A DNA stretch of 64,000 bases from an uncultured Saprospiraceae bacterium (GTDB taxonomy: Bacteria > Bacteroidota > Bacteroidia > Chitinophagales > Saprospiraceae), in contig CALEYL010000052.1 of the NCBI GenBank assembly GCA_937926205.1, forward strand, positions 124,001-188,000. Reading direction: 5' to 3'. Below are positions 25,807 to 33,998 of this stretch, in pieces; the first letter of the stretch is position 1, and each line of letters begins with the position of its first letter. The notes under the pieces were generated by a model. That model was given only the letters and a program-made list of their open reading frames with translations, did no database searches and was not told the origin of the DNA. The position numbers and the translations under genes were made by a program.

Positions 25807-26166
25807 TTAGGCCGTTCTGCTCTTTCGCGCGTCAATAAAACTTTTGATGAACACCGTCAGTGCAATGCCGTTGCTGAGGATACAGGCCAGAAAGATGTAT
25901 TTTTTGGCATCCCAGGCATCTATTTTAACAAAACGGGAGATGCAAACGACCAGAAGCAGTAAGGTCAGCACCACAACCACATGGGAAACTACTTTCGGAG
26001 CTTTTTCCCAGAATAATCCCAATACGATAAAAACGACACCGAATGCGGCCGGAATCAGCGCAGTAGGCGAGGCGGTTCCGCTGGCCGTAGCCACACCGAA
26101 ATAGCCGTACAAGCCCGCAACAATCAGTACAAGCGCATTAATTAGGTTGACCCTTACTGGTTTCAT
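25807..26166 (-). CDS. Small four-helix membrane protein of unknown function
   Basis: A 119-residue protein made almost wholly of four hydrophobic segments (about residues 8-27, 37-53, 60-80 and 90-110) separated by short loops (WEKAPKV, KIDAWDAKKY), with a basic tail (DARKSRTA). The composition and spacing recall TMEM14-like or other small inner-membrane proteins of Bacteroidota, but I cannot assign a family. It is 18 bp downstream of the amidase gene on the same strand and is likely cotranscribed with it. Confidence 0.65.
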   Translation of the reverse strand: MKPVRVNLINALVLIVAGLYGYFGVATASGTASPTALIPAAFGVVFIVLGLFWEKAPKVVSHVVVVLTLLLLVVCISRFVKIDAWDAKKYIFLACILSNGIALTVFIKSFIDARKSRTA

Positions 26167-26184
26167 TGTTCTGTTTTTATAAAA

Positions 26185-27180
26185 TTAAAGTCCGTGTTCT
26201 TCGATTTCCAGGATTGCTGCAACATGTGCGTCGGCAATTTTCTGACGCATGCTGTCGGTCATCAGTTTGGCGGCTTCTTCTTTGTTGTTGTAAAAGCCGT
26301 TTTCCGTAAGCACGGATGTCATGTTGGTTTTGCGCAAGACGTAAAACTGGCCGTCTGGTTTTGACTTTAGGCCCCGGCTTTTCAATCCGGAGTTTTCGAT
26401 CAGGTGCTTTTGAAAAATTTGCGCCATTTTCTGGCCGCGTTTGCTGCCGTGAAAGAACCAGGTTTCGATGCCGTTTATGGAGGGGCTTGACCAGGACTCG
26501 GAACCGGCCGCAGGCGCCGCATTGGAATGTACGGACACATAAAGCTTGGGTAAGGCCGATTGCTTTTTGTTGGCGCGCCCGACGCGGCCTTCGAGGAAGT
26601 CCCCGATCTCGACTTCAGGTACCACGTTGAAACAAGCCACACCGGCAGCTTCCAGTTTTTTGATGATGCGGGCAACGATGTCGCGGTTAAAGGCATATTC
26701 AAAAAAGCGGGTATTACCGTCGTCAAAAAGGGGGGACCGTTTGCCTGGCGTTTGTTTGCCATGGCCGTTGTCAAGGCACCAGAGGAAACGCTGGGTATGA
26801 TTGCTTGTGGGTCTCGGAGCCGGGTTTTCTTCTGCCTGAGGCCTCATTGTTTCTGCAGCAGGGACTTCAGCTGCCGTGTCCATTACTGCTTCAGGCTCAG
26901 GCTCCGGAATGATGGGTTCCGGATCGTCTTCCAGTTCCAATGGTTGTTTTGTATCTTCGGCATCGGGTTGGTTGGGGAGCACGGTAACGTGTTCCATCTC
27001 GTTTGTCACGATCACGATGGTGTCGGCTGTAATTTCAGCGCCATCCTGCGGGAAAGGATCGATTGTTTCCGGGCGCGGACGTGGTTTAGGCGCCGGAGGA
27101 GGTGTAGTTGGTTTTTTTTTGCGGCCTCCAAACAGGGCGGCAAAAAGATTTTTGATGGCCTGGAGAATTTTAGAGAACAT
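26185..27180 (-). CDS. N-acetylmuramoyl-L-alanine amidase (Amidase_3)
   Basis: A 331-residue enzyme that cuts the bond between muramic acid and the stem peptide of peptidoglycan. The N-terminal 20 residues are amphipathic (MFSKILQAIKNLFAALFGG), followed by a Pro/Lys-rich then acidic linker to about residue 125. The catalytic domain shows the zinc set: His140 (LDNGHGKQTPG), Glu161 (FFEYAFNR), His218 (YVSVHSNA) and catalytic Glu293 (VLTENGFYNN). A classical signal peptide is lacking, so export route or a phage-type release is uncertain; the N-terminus may act as an anchor. It has its own promoter (27204-27233) and is divergent from queD. Confidence 0.88.
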   Translation of the reverse strand: MFSKILQAIKNLFAALFGGRKKKPTTPPPAPKPRPRPETIDPFPQDGAEITADTIVIVTNEMEHVTVLPNQPDAEDTKQPLELEDDPEPIIPEPEPEAVMDTAAEVPAAETMRPQAEENPAPRPTSNHTQRFLWCLDNGHGKQTPGKRSPLFDDGNTRFFEYAFNRDIVARIIKKLEAAGVACFNVVPEVEIGDFLEGRVGRANKKQSALPKLYVSVHSNAAPAAGSESWSSPSINGIETWFFHGSKRGQKMAQIFQKHLIENSGLKSRGLKSKPDGQFYVLRKTNMTSVLTENGFYNNKEEAAKLMTDSMRQKIADAHVAAILEIEEHGL

Positions 27181-27203
27181 AGGTATGCGGTGTTAATGTA
27201 GGG

Positions 27204-27233
27204 TAAAGATAAGAATTACCCAACATTCTGCAA
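27204..27233 (-). promoter_or_regulatory. Promoter of the amidase gene
   Basis: On the minus strand TTG (27233-27231), 19 bp, then TATCTTTA (27211-27204), one base from TAnnTTTG; the ATG lies 23 bp downstream at 27180. Confidence 0.5.
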
Positions 27234-27302
27234 GGGCAACCCTGTTGTGTTCCAACCAAAGTTTCCTTCATTTGTTGCATGTTTTTGTAAAGGAAAGTGA
27301 AT

Positions 27303-27710
27303 ATGAAAGTTGCTGTTTATCGAAAAGCGCATTTCAATGCAGCACATCGGCTGCACAATCCAAATTGGACCGATGCGCGCAATCAGGAAGTATTTGGGCT
27401 GTGCAACAACCCACACTACCATGGGCATAACTACGAACTGGAAGTCCGAGTGGCCGGCGAAGTAGATCCTGAAACCGGGTATCTGATTGACTTGAAAGTC
27501 TTAAAAGACATCATTGCCGAAGAAGTGGAAAGCCGCTTTGACCATAAAAATCTAAATGTGGAGGTCGCGGAATTTCAAAACCTCAACCCTACCGCGGAAC
27601 ACATCTGCTATGTCATCTGGAACCTGATCCGGGCAAGGCTGGACGCCCGGTATGAACTTTCGGTACGCTTGTACGAGACACCGCGCAATTATGTAGACTA
27701 TCCGGCCTGA
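27303..27710 (+). CDS. queD: 6-carboxytetrahydropterin synthase-family protein QueD
   Basis: A 135-residue T-fold enzyme. Start is the ATG at 27303, preceded by AAAGGAAAG; a GTG two codons earlier is less likely. Zinc ligands are in FNAAHRLHN (about residues 11-19) and NPHYHGHNYELEV (about 38-50), the ExD-like segment DLKVLKDI follows, and DHKNLN and TAEHICYVIW match the family C-terminal part. The enzyme converts 7,8-dihydroneopterin triphosphate to 6-carboxytetrahydropterin for queuosine, or acts as a PTPS-like enzyme. folE, which makes its substrate, lies about 9 kb away at 36021. Confidence 0.93.
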   Translation: MKVAVYRKAHFNAAHRLHNPNWTDARNQEVFGLCNNPHYHGHNYELEVRVAGEVDPETGYLIDLKVLKDIIAEEVESRFDHKNLNVEVAEFQNLNPTAEHICYVIWNLIRARLDARYELSVRLYETPRNYVDYPA

Positions 27711-27739
27711 AAAACACCGGGAAAAGGACTCAAAAAAGA

Positions 27740-27771
27740 AACACCCCGCAAGCCATGACCTGCGGGGTGTT
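27740..27771. terminator. Terminator between convergent queD and rpsP
   Basis: AACACCCCGCA pairs perfectly with TGCGGGGTGTT (11 bp) across a 10-nt loop. T-rich sequence follows on the plus strand (TGTTGTTCG). Confidence 0.7.
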
Positions 27772-27800
27772 GTTGTTCGTAACTTATCAATCAATAAGTT

Positions 27801-28427
27801 TTATGCTTCTTCTTCTGGAGCGGCTTCTTCTGCAGCCGCTTCCGGTGTTTCAGTAGCCTCAGGAGCAGTTTCAGCAACTACTTCTTCCACTACTTCCGGT
27901 GTTGCTTCTGCAACAACTTCCGTTGTTTCAACAGCTGCTTCCACAACTTCCTCTGCAGCCGCTTCAACAGCTTCTGCTACAGGAGCCGCTTCAACAACCG
28001 GCGCAACCGGCGTTACTTTAGGCGTACCGGAAACACGTACACGGAAAGCTTCCGTTTCGGCAGCAACAGCTGCTTTACGGGCAACAACTTTTGCTTCTTT
28101 TGTTTCAATCCACGCCATGTACTGGGCATCTGCCGCTTCCGGCGTCAAAGCGCCTTTTTTAACACCGCGGTTGAGGTGTTTGCGGAACAGAACGCCTTTA
28201 AAGCGAAGAATGGAGCGAACGGTATCCGTAGGTTGTGCGCCTTTCATCAACCAATCGTAAGCTTTTTCACGATCAATTTCGATGGTGGCAGGCACCGTCA
28301 GCGGATTGTAAGTACCGATCTTTTCGATGAAACGGCCGTCGCGGCTTGCGCGGGCGTCGGCGATGACAATGTGGTAAAACGGACGCTTGGAGCGACCTTT
28401 ACGCTGTAGTCTGATTTTTACAGCCAT
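27801..28427 (-). CDS. rpsP: 30S ribosomal protein S16 with long acidic C-terminal extension
   Basis: A 208-residue protein. The first about 80 residues are canonical S16 (MAVKIRLQRKGRSKRPFYHIV, DGRFIEKIGTYNP, DWLMKGAQPTDTVRSIL), a small-subunit assembly protein. The normal bacterial length is 80-90; residues about 80-135 are a helical extension known from Bacteroidota, and residues about 140-208 are an Ala/Glu/Val/Pro/Thr-rich low-complexity tail (EAAAEEAAPEEEA). The start at 28427 excludes 17 extra in-frame codons. A perfect TATCTTTG box lies at 28503-28510, leaving a leader of about 70 nt with a TTGGTTTAACCAA palindrome and a CCTGC/GCAGG stem that could serve autoregulation. It stands alone rather than with rimM-trmD-rplS. 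Confidence 0.95.
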   Translation of the reverse strand: MAVKIRLQRKGRSKRPFYHIVIADARASRDGRFIEKIGTYNPLTVPATIEIDREKAYDWLMKGAQPTDTVRSILRFKGVLFRKHLNRGVKKGALTPEAADAQYMAWIETKEAKVVARKAAVAAETEAFRVRVSGTPKVTPVAPVVEAAPVAEAVEAAAEEVVEAAVETTEVVAEATPEVVEEVVAETAPEATETPEAAAEEAAPEEEA

Positions 28428-28502
28428 TTGTTTAACATAAGTTTGGTTAAACCAATACCTGCGTCCCTTGCACAGCAAGCAGCAGGCTTTTTAAAGCGGG
28501 TG

Positions 28503-28510
28503 CAAAGATA
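28503..28510 (-). promoter_or_regulatory. -7 promoter box of rpsP
   Basis: TATCTTTG on the minus strand matches TAnnTTTG exactly, followed by CACCC. It gives an rpsP leader of about 70 nt. No clear -33 TTG is seen. Confidence 0.5.
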
Positions 28511-28695
28511 ATCTTTCTTTTGAAAAGAAAAAGGAATCCGTAAATGATTCTCATAAAACAGGCTTTTTCACCACCGGAAAAGCGGGGTCAGAAGACAGGA
28601 AACTCCATCAATAATTTTAAGACAATAAGAGTCTTGACAGAATTCGCTCATTTTCCAAAGGCTTATTATAACTTTAAGTCTCAATTTCAATCCCT

Positions 28696-31266
28696 ATGCA
28701 TAAGCAATTCCGAAAACTTGCCGGCGGAATTTACGCCGCCTTTTTGCCTTTTCTGGTCTATGGGCAAACTGCTATTTCCGGGGTCATCAATCATTACACG
28801 ACGGTTACCGCCATTGATTATTGCCAAAACAGTGCAACGGTTTCCGGTACGGCCAACTTTAGCCCGGGTACCACCGTACTGCTCATTCAAATGAAAGGCG
28901 CGACGATCAACACTTCCAATTCGGCCGCTTTTGGCGACATCGCTGATTTGGGAGATGCCGGGCGTTATGAAAAAGCAGTTATCGCTTCCCTTGCGGGTAA
29001 CACCGTTTTTTTTGAAAATGCACTGCTCCATACCTATAATACGGGAGGTAGTGTCCAATTGGTTGATGTTCCCTTCTATGAAAACGCCCTGGTAACCGGC
29101 ACGCTGAGCGCCGCTCCCTGGAACGGCCAAACAGGGGGAGTGCTTGCCCTGGAAGTCAGCGGCACGCTCACCCTCCAGGCAGATCTGGATGTCAGCGGGA
29201 AGGGCTTTCGTGGCGGCATCGCCGATATTACGGCAACAAACAATTGCAACTGGCTCATCAGCATCAATGGCTACGCTTATGGCCCGAATGACTGGCGCGG
29301 TGCGGCCAAAGGGGAGGGCGTTGCGGCTTTTGTAGCCAGCCAGGAAACCGGACGGGGCGCCCAGGCCAACGGCGGCGGTGGCGGCAACGACCACAACTCA
29401 GGTGGCGGTGGCGGCGCCAATATAAATGCCGGCGGTAAAGGTGGCAACAACGACGAACCATCTTTTTTTGGTTGCGATGGTTTTTTTCCGGGCAGGGGCG
29501 GTAAAGCCATCTCGACCAATTCCGTCCGTTGCTTTTTTGGCGGCGGTGGCGGCGCCGGGCACGAAAACAATGGCGTCGGTACCGACGGCGGTAATGGCGG
29601 GGGAATTCTGCTGCTGAAATCAGGCGTAATTGTTGCCAATGGGTTTGCCCTGCGCGCCAACGGCCAAAATGCGGAAAGCACTTTTGGGGAAGGCGCGGGT
29701 GGCGGTGGCGGTGGCGGAACAATCCTGCTCGATGTTTCCAGTGCAAATGGTGCGCTGTTGCTTGAAGCCCGTGGCGGCAATGGCGGCAATATTGACAACT
29801 TTGGCCTTGATCGTTGCTCCGGCCCGGGCGGTGGCGGCAGTGGCGGACGCCTGCTCTATACAGCTTCTGTTTCACCTGTGAACAATGTTTCAGGCGGTGC
29901 AGCGGGCATAAGCAGCAATTCAAGTTCCTGCGCAACCGGAAGTAATGACGCCCAGGCGGGAAGTGCGGGTACAACCGGCGCTTTTACCGGCATTCCGCAG
30001 GGGTTGGAACCAAACCTGCCACCCCAGATAGCGGCAGCTTCGGAAATGGCCCCGGTATGTGCCGGAGACTTATTGACGATTCCCTTGTCTGTGCAGGGGT
30101 TTGGATTAAGCTATCGCTGGCAATTAAACACGGGTTCCGGGTTTACCGACATTCAGGATGGTAGTTTGTATGCCGGTACGGGCAGTTCCGATCTGGAAAT
30201 TTCCGGAGTGACCGAATCGATGAACGGCTATATCTTCCGGCTAAAGGTGAGCAGCAATTGTTTTCCGACTGTTTTTTCTGATGAAATTGCGCTGGAGGTA
30301 GTGCCGGCGCCGCAAGCAGTTTTTTCATATACTGTTTCCGGGCTGATGGCATCGTTCAGCAATGGCTCTTCATCTGCGAGCGCTTTTTGGTGGGATTTCG
30401 GCGATAACGGGAACAGTTCTGGTTTGAATCCCCAACACACCTATGCTGTTGGCGGCGAATATACTGTGACCCTGTTGGCCATTAATGCCTGTGATACCGC
30501 ATATACCACCATGCTTGTTGAGGTGTTTCTTGCTCCCGAGGCCGCTTTTGTCGCCGAAAATACCGAAGGCTGCGCTCCCCGCACGGTAGTGTTTGCCAAT
30601 CAGTCGACCGGGAATTACAACAGCCTGTTGTGGCTTTTCCCCGGTGGCGCGCCTACCTTTTCAAACGAAGAAAACCCTTTGGTTACCTATGCTCAGCCCG
30701 GCGAATATGATGTCACCCTGATTGTCATTGGCGCCCTCGTCAACGATACCCTGACCCTGCCTGCTCTGGTTTCTGTATTACCTGAACCAATAGCAGATTT
30801 CAACTTTCAGATCACGGGTAATCAGGTCATTTTTACAAATTTATCATCCAACGCAACCGCCTTCAACTGGGATTTTGGAGACAACAGCATCAGCACCGAA
30901 AGCAACCCACAACATACGTATGCGCTTACCGGTGTTTATTCCGTGACGCTGAATGCTCAGAATGCCTATTGCGGGCACGCCGTCAGCCAATCTTTACTCA
31001 TCGGCGCGAATGGGGTCGCTGAAACCGCCTCCGGGAATGAGGTTTCTATTTTTCCCAACCCCGCAGCGCATGAATTTTTTATCAAAACAAATGACAATCA
31101 GGCTATTATAGAGGCAACGCTGCTGACGTTGAACGGCGTAAAGCTGATGCAGCAAAAGCAAGCTCCGGGAATGCCCTTTCGTATCGGGCAGTTTCCATCG
31201 GGAAACTACCTTTTGCAAGTGAAGCAGGGAAAGCTCAAACGGACAATATCCTTAATAAAGCATTGA
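28696..31266 (+). CDS. Glycine-rich T9SS-secreted protein with PKD domains
   Basis: An 856-residue exported protein. A signal peptide (ending about residue 24, FLVYGQ) leads into a beta-rich N-terminal domain, then a strongly glycine-rich zone (about residues 215-410) with runs such as GGGGGNDHNSGGGGGAN and GGGGGAGHENN. An Ig-like segment and three PKD-type domains follow (WWDFGDNGNSSGLNPQHTY, a degenerate middle copy LWLFPGGAPTFSNEENPLVTY, and NWDFGDNSISTESNPQHTY). The last about 80 residues are a T9SS type A sorting domain (VSIFPNPAAHEFFI..GNYLLQVKQGKLKRTISLIKH). I infer an extracellular matrix or surface protein. The glycine zone makes long antisense frames that are not genes. Confidence 0.87.
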   Translation: MHKQFRKLAGGIYAAFLPFLVYGQTAISGVINHYTTVTAIDYCQNSATVSGTANFSPGTTVLLIQMKGATINTSNSAAFGDIADLGDAGRYEKAVIASLAGNTVFFENALLHTYNTGGSVQLVDVPFYENALVTGTLSAAPWNGQTGGVLALEVSGTLTLQADLDVSGKGFRGGIADITATNNCNWLISINGYAYGPNDWRGAAKGEGVAAFVASQETGRGAQANGGGGGNDHNSGGGGGANINAGGKGGNNDEPSFFGCDGFFPGRGGKAISTNSVRCFFGGGGGAGHENNGVGTDGGNGGGILLLKSGVIVANGFALRANGQNAESTFGEGAGGGGGGGTILLDVSSANGALLLEARGGNGGNIDNFGLDRCSGPGGGGSGGRLLYTASVSPVNNVSGGAAGISSNSSSCATGSNDAQAGSAGTTGAFTGIPQGLEPNLPPQIAAASEMAPVCAGDLLTIPLSVQGFGLSYRWQLNTGSGFTDIQDGSLYAGTGSSDLEISGVTESMNGYIFRLKVSSNCFPTVFSDEIALEVVPAPQAVFSYTVSGLMASFSNGSSSASAFWWDFGDNGNSSGLNPQHTYAVGGEYTVTLLAINACDTAYTTMLVEVFLAPEAAFVAENTEGCAPRTVVFANQSTGNYNSLLWLFPGGAPTFSNEENPLVTYAQPGEYDVTLIVIGALVNDTLTLPALVSVLPEPIADFNFQITGNQVIFTNLSSNATAFNWDFGDNSISTESNPQHTYALTGVYSVTLNAQNAYCGHAVSQSLLIGANGVAETASGNEVSIFPNPAAHEFFIKTNDNQAIIEATLLTLNGVKLMQQKQAPGMPFRIGQFPSGNYLLQVKQGKLKRTISLIKH

Positions 31267-31453
31267 AACCGATTGAATAAAGATTTTCTTTTCTGACAAA
31301 ATTTCCTTTGCTTTGCGGCCTGAAAATATGTGAATGCAAAAGCATAGAAATTGAAGGATATTACCTACTTTCAGCGTTCCATATTTTAACAAGCACAAGG
31401 AAGTGCTCTTTTTTTCGTTTCCTAAGCGTTCTAAACAGAGGATAAAAAGTTAA

Positions 31454-32485
31454 ATGAGACTTTTCAGTTTTTTCAAGCAAGAAATTGCCATTGATTTAGG
31501 CACAGCCAATACCCTGATCATACAAGACGATAAAGTGGTCGTTGACGAACCTTCTATTGTTGCAATCAATAGGAAAACGGGGGAAATCATGGCCGTTGGG
31601 AGGAAAGCCATGCAAATGCATGAAAAAACCCACGAAGACATCAAAACGGTCCGTCCCCTTAAAGACGGGGTGATCGCTGATTTTCAGGCTGCTGAGAACA
31701 TGATCAAAGGGATGATTGAAATGATGGGCAAACGTCGGCGTTTCCTCTCACACATGAAAATGGTCATTTGTATTCCTTCGGGCATCACGGAAGTAGAAAA
31801 ACGCGCTGTTTTTGAATCTGCCGATCACGTTGACTCGAGGGAAACCTACCTTATTTATGAGCCGATGGCTGCTGCATTGGGGATAGGCCTTGATGTGGAA
31901 GAACCGGAAGGCAACATGATTATTGACATCGGAGGTGGTACTACAGAGATTGCCGTTATTGCACTTTCCGGTATTGTATGCGATCAATCCATCCGTATTG
32001 CAGGCGATGAACTGACCAACGACATCATGGATTACATGAAACGCCAGCACAATGTACTCATCGGCGAGCGCACAGCGGAGCAAATCAAAATACATGTCGG
32101 CTCGGCACTCACAGAATTGGAAGATCCACCTGAGGATTTTGCCGTTAATGGCCGCGACCTGATGACAGGTATTCCGAAACAAACCAAGGTGACGTACACT
32201 GAAATCGCCCAGGCGCTCGATAAATCTATTTCCAAAATCGAAGAGGCCATTCTCAAGGCATTGGAAATTACGCCTCCGGAACTCGCTTCCGACATTTATC
32301 GCAGAGGCTTGTATCTGACCGGCGGCGGTGCTTTGTTGCGTGGCCTTGACAAAAGGATTTCCCTGAAAACCAAACTTCCGGTACACATAGCGGACGATCC
32401 GTTGCGTGCCGTAGTCAGGGGAACCGGACTGGCGCTTAAAAACACAGATCGTTACTCCTTTATCATAGACCGGAAGAGCGTTTAA
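31454..32485 (+). CDS. mreB: Rod shape-determining protein MreB
   Basis: A 343-residue bacterial actin, full length for the family. Phosphate-binding loops are clear: IAIDLGTANTLI (about residues 12-23), DIGGGTTEIAVIALSGIV (about 160-177) and LTGGGALLRGLDK (about 287-299). It forms membrane-associated filaments under the inner membrane that position the elongasome. It is the first gene of an mreB-mreC-mreD-mrdA cluster, 104 bp ahead of mreC. Its presence means the cell is probably rod-shaped or filamentous. Confidence 0.97.
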   Translation: MRLFSFFKQEIAIDLGTANTLIIQDDKVVVDEPSIVAINRKTGEIMAVGRKAMQMHEKTHEDIKTVRPLKDGVIADFQAAENMIKGMIEMMGKRRRFLSHMKMVICIPSGITEVEKRAVFESADHVDSRETYLIYEPMAAALGIGLDVEEPEGNMIIDIGGGTTEIAVIALSGIVCDQSIRIAGDELTNDIMDYMKRQHNVLIGERTAEQIKIHVGSALTELEDPPEDFAVNGRDLMTGIPKQTKVTYTEIAQALDKSISKIEEAILKALEITPPELASDIYRRGLYLTGGGALLRGLDKRISLKTKLPVHIADDPLRAVVRGTGLALKNTDRYSFIIDRKSV

Positions 32486-32589
32486 TCCAAGAGCCATTGC
32501 CAACTGTTTGTTTGGATGCTTTTTGCTTTTGCAGGAAATGGCATCACGATAATACCATTAACCGGGTCGAATCTAATTAAGAATCCTGT

Positions 32590-33453
32590 ATGGGCAGCCT
32601 GCTTCAGCTTTTCGCGAGGTTGGGAAATTTCCTGACCCTTCTGTTTCTGGAAGGGATTTGCCTGTTGTTGATTGTTCAGAGCGGAGATAAACAAAAAGAC
32701 ATCCTGCTCAATTCCACAGGTATTCTGGTGAATACCATCAATGAGCGCATCTCCAACCTCACCAGTTACGTCAACCTCGATAAGCAGGTGGCCGAGTTGA
32801 AAGCCATCAATACGGAGCTTCATAATGCCCGGCCTGAAAACCGCTATGGCAATAAAGTCGTCGTTGATACGATGGGCATCAGCGATTCCCTTTATTCTTA
32901 CATCGCGGCGGAGGTAATCAGCAGAAGTGTATACGGGGCAAATAATACTTTAATCCTGAATCGGGGAGGCGCGCATGGGGTAGAAAAAGGCATGGGGGTC
33001 ATTTGTGACGATGGAGTTGTAGGTATTGTAGAGGATACTTCTCATTATTACAGTAAAGTCATCTCCATCCTAAATACAAAATCGCGCATCAGTGCTTCCG
33101 TAATTTCCCGCGACACTTCTGAAGGGAAAAATAACGATACATTTGGCGTTTTGGTTTGGGAATACGGGAGCCCGGAATTTGCCAAACTGACTGATATCCC
33201 CTTGTATCATAAGGTATCTCCCGGGGATTCCATCCAAACCAGTGGGTATTCGTTTGCGTTTCCAAGAGGTGTTGCCATTGGAAAGATATTTGAAGCGCCT
33301 GCGCCTGATGCCGAAAAAACGAGCATGCATGCAATTAAAGTAAAGTTGAGTAGCGACCCTGTCCGTGTTCAGCACGTTTATATCGTTAAAATGGACAACA
33401 GGAAAAAAACTGATTTATTAAGGTTAGAGCACTCCGACGGCTATGAACAGTAA
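32590..33453 (+). CDS. mreC: Rod shape-determining protein MreC
   Basis: A 287-residue protein with one N-terminal membrane helix (about residues 12-31), a periplasmic coiled coil (about 55-85: NTINERISNLTSYVNLDKQVAELKAINTEL is split across it) and the two-barrel MreC core (ANNTLILNRGGAHGVEKGMGVICDDGVVGIVEDTSHYYSKV). MreC connects MreB and MreD to PBP2 and activates the elongasome. Its stop overlaps the mreD start by 11 bp, so the two are translationally coupled. Confidence 0.94.
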   Translation: MGSLLQLFARLGNFLTLLFLEGICLLLIVQSGDKQKDILLNSTGILVNTINERISNLTSYVNLDKQVAELKAINTELHNARPENRYGNKVVVDTMGISDSLYSYIAAEVISRSVYGANNTLILNRGGAHGVEKGMGVICDDGVVGIVEDTSHYYSKVISILNTKSRISASVISRDTSEGKNNDTFGVLVWEYGSPEFAKLTDIPLYHKVSPGDSIQTSGYSFAFPRGVAIGKIFEAPAPDAEKTSMHAIKVKLSSDPVRVQHVYIVKMDNRKKTDLLRLEHSDGYEQ

Positions 33454-33967
33454 AACGATTCTATCCAATGTCCTCCGGTTTGCCCTGCTGCTGCTGATTC
33501 AAGTGTTCATTTTGAAAAGAATCTATTTCACATTGGACGGCAGGCCCTCCTTTCAGGTGCTGCTTTATCCACTTTTCCTGTTTATTTTGCCGTTCAAAAC
33601 CCCTCGCGTTGCACTCATGCTGCTGGGTTTTACAATGGGTTTGTTGATCGATTTCTTTTATACTCCTCTCGGGCTTCATGCCGGTGCGTTGGTCTTTACG
33701 GCGTATGCAAGGCATTGGATACTGGCATTCTGGGCGCCAAGGGACGGGTATAATATGAATCACAGCCCCACTGTCAAACGCATGGGCCGCGCCTGGTTTC
33801 TGAGATATGCATCCGTCTTATTATTCCTGCATACATTTGTCTATTTCTCATTGGAAGCTTTTACATTTGTATATATAGTTGATATTCTGTGGCAGAGCTT
33901 GACAAGTTTTGCTATTTCAATGGTTTTTATCATTATCTTTATGCTGATTTTTAATCCTGAAGACTGA
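33443..33967 (+). CDS. mreD: Rod shape-determining membrane protein MreD
   Basis: A 174-residue inner-membrane protein with about five to six hydrophobic segments. The segments FQVLLYPLFLFILPF and GFTMGLLIDFFYTPLGLHAGALVFTAYAR (about residues 53-82) carry the family's conserved G-x-D-x-F and G-hydrophobic pattern. MreD joins MreC in the elongasome. It overlaps mreC by 11 bp and lies 31 bp before mrdA. Confidence 0.9.
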   Translation: MNSKTILSNVLRFALLLLIQVFILKRIYFTLDGRPSFQVLLYPLFLFILPFKTPRVALMLLGFTMGLLIDFFYTPLGLHAGALVFTAYARHWILAFWAPRDGYNMNHSPTVKRMGRAWFLRYASVLLFLHTFVYFSLEAFTFVYIVDILWQSLTSFAISMVFIIIFMLIFNPED

Positions 33968-33998
33968 ACCGTTAAGCGCTTAAAAACACTCAGCTACT

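Noticed and set aside
29264..29974. Arg/His-rich and Pro-rich minus-strand frames in the glycine-rich gene
   Set aside because: They are antisense reads of GGC/GGT glycine codons and are low complexity only.
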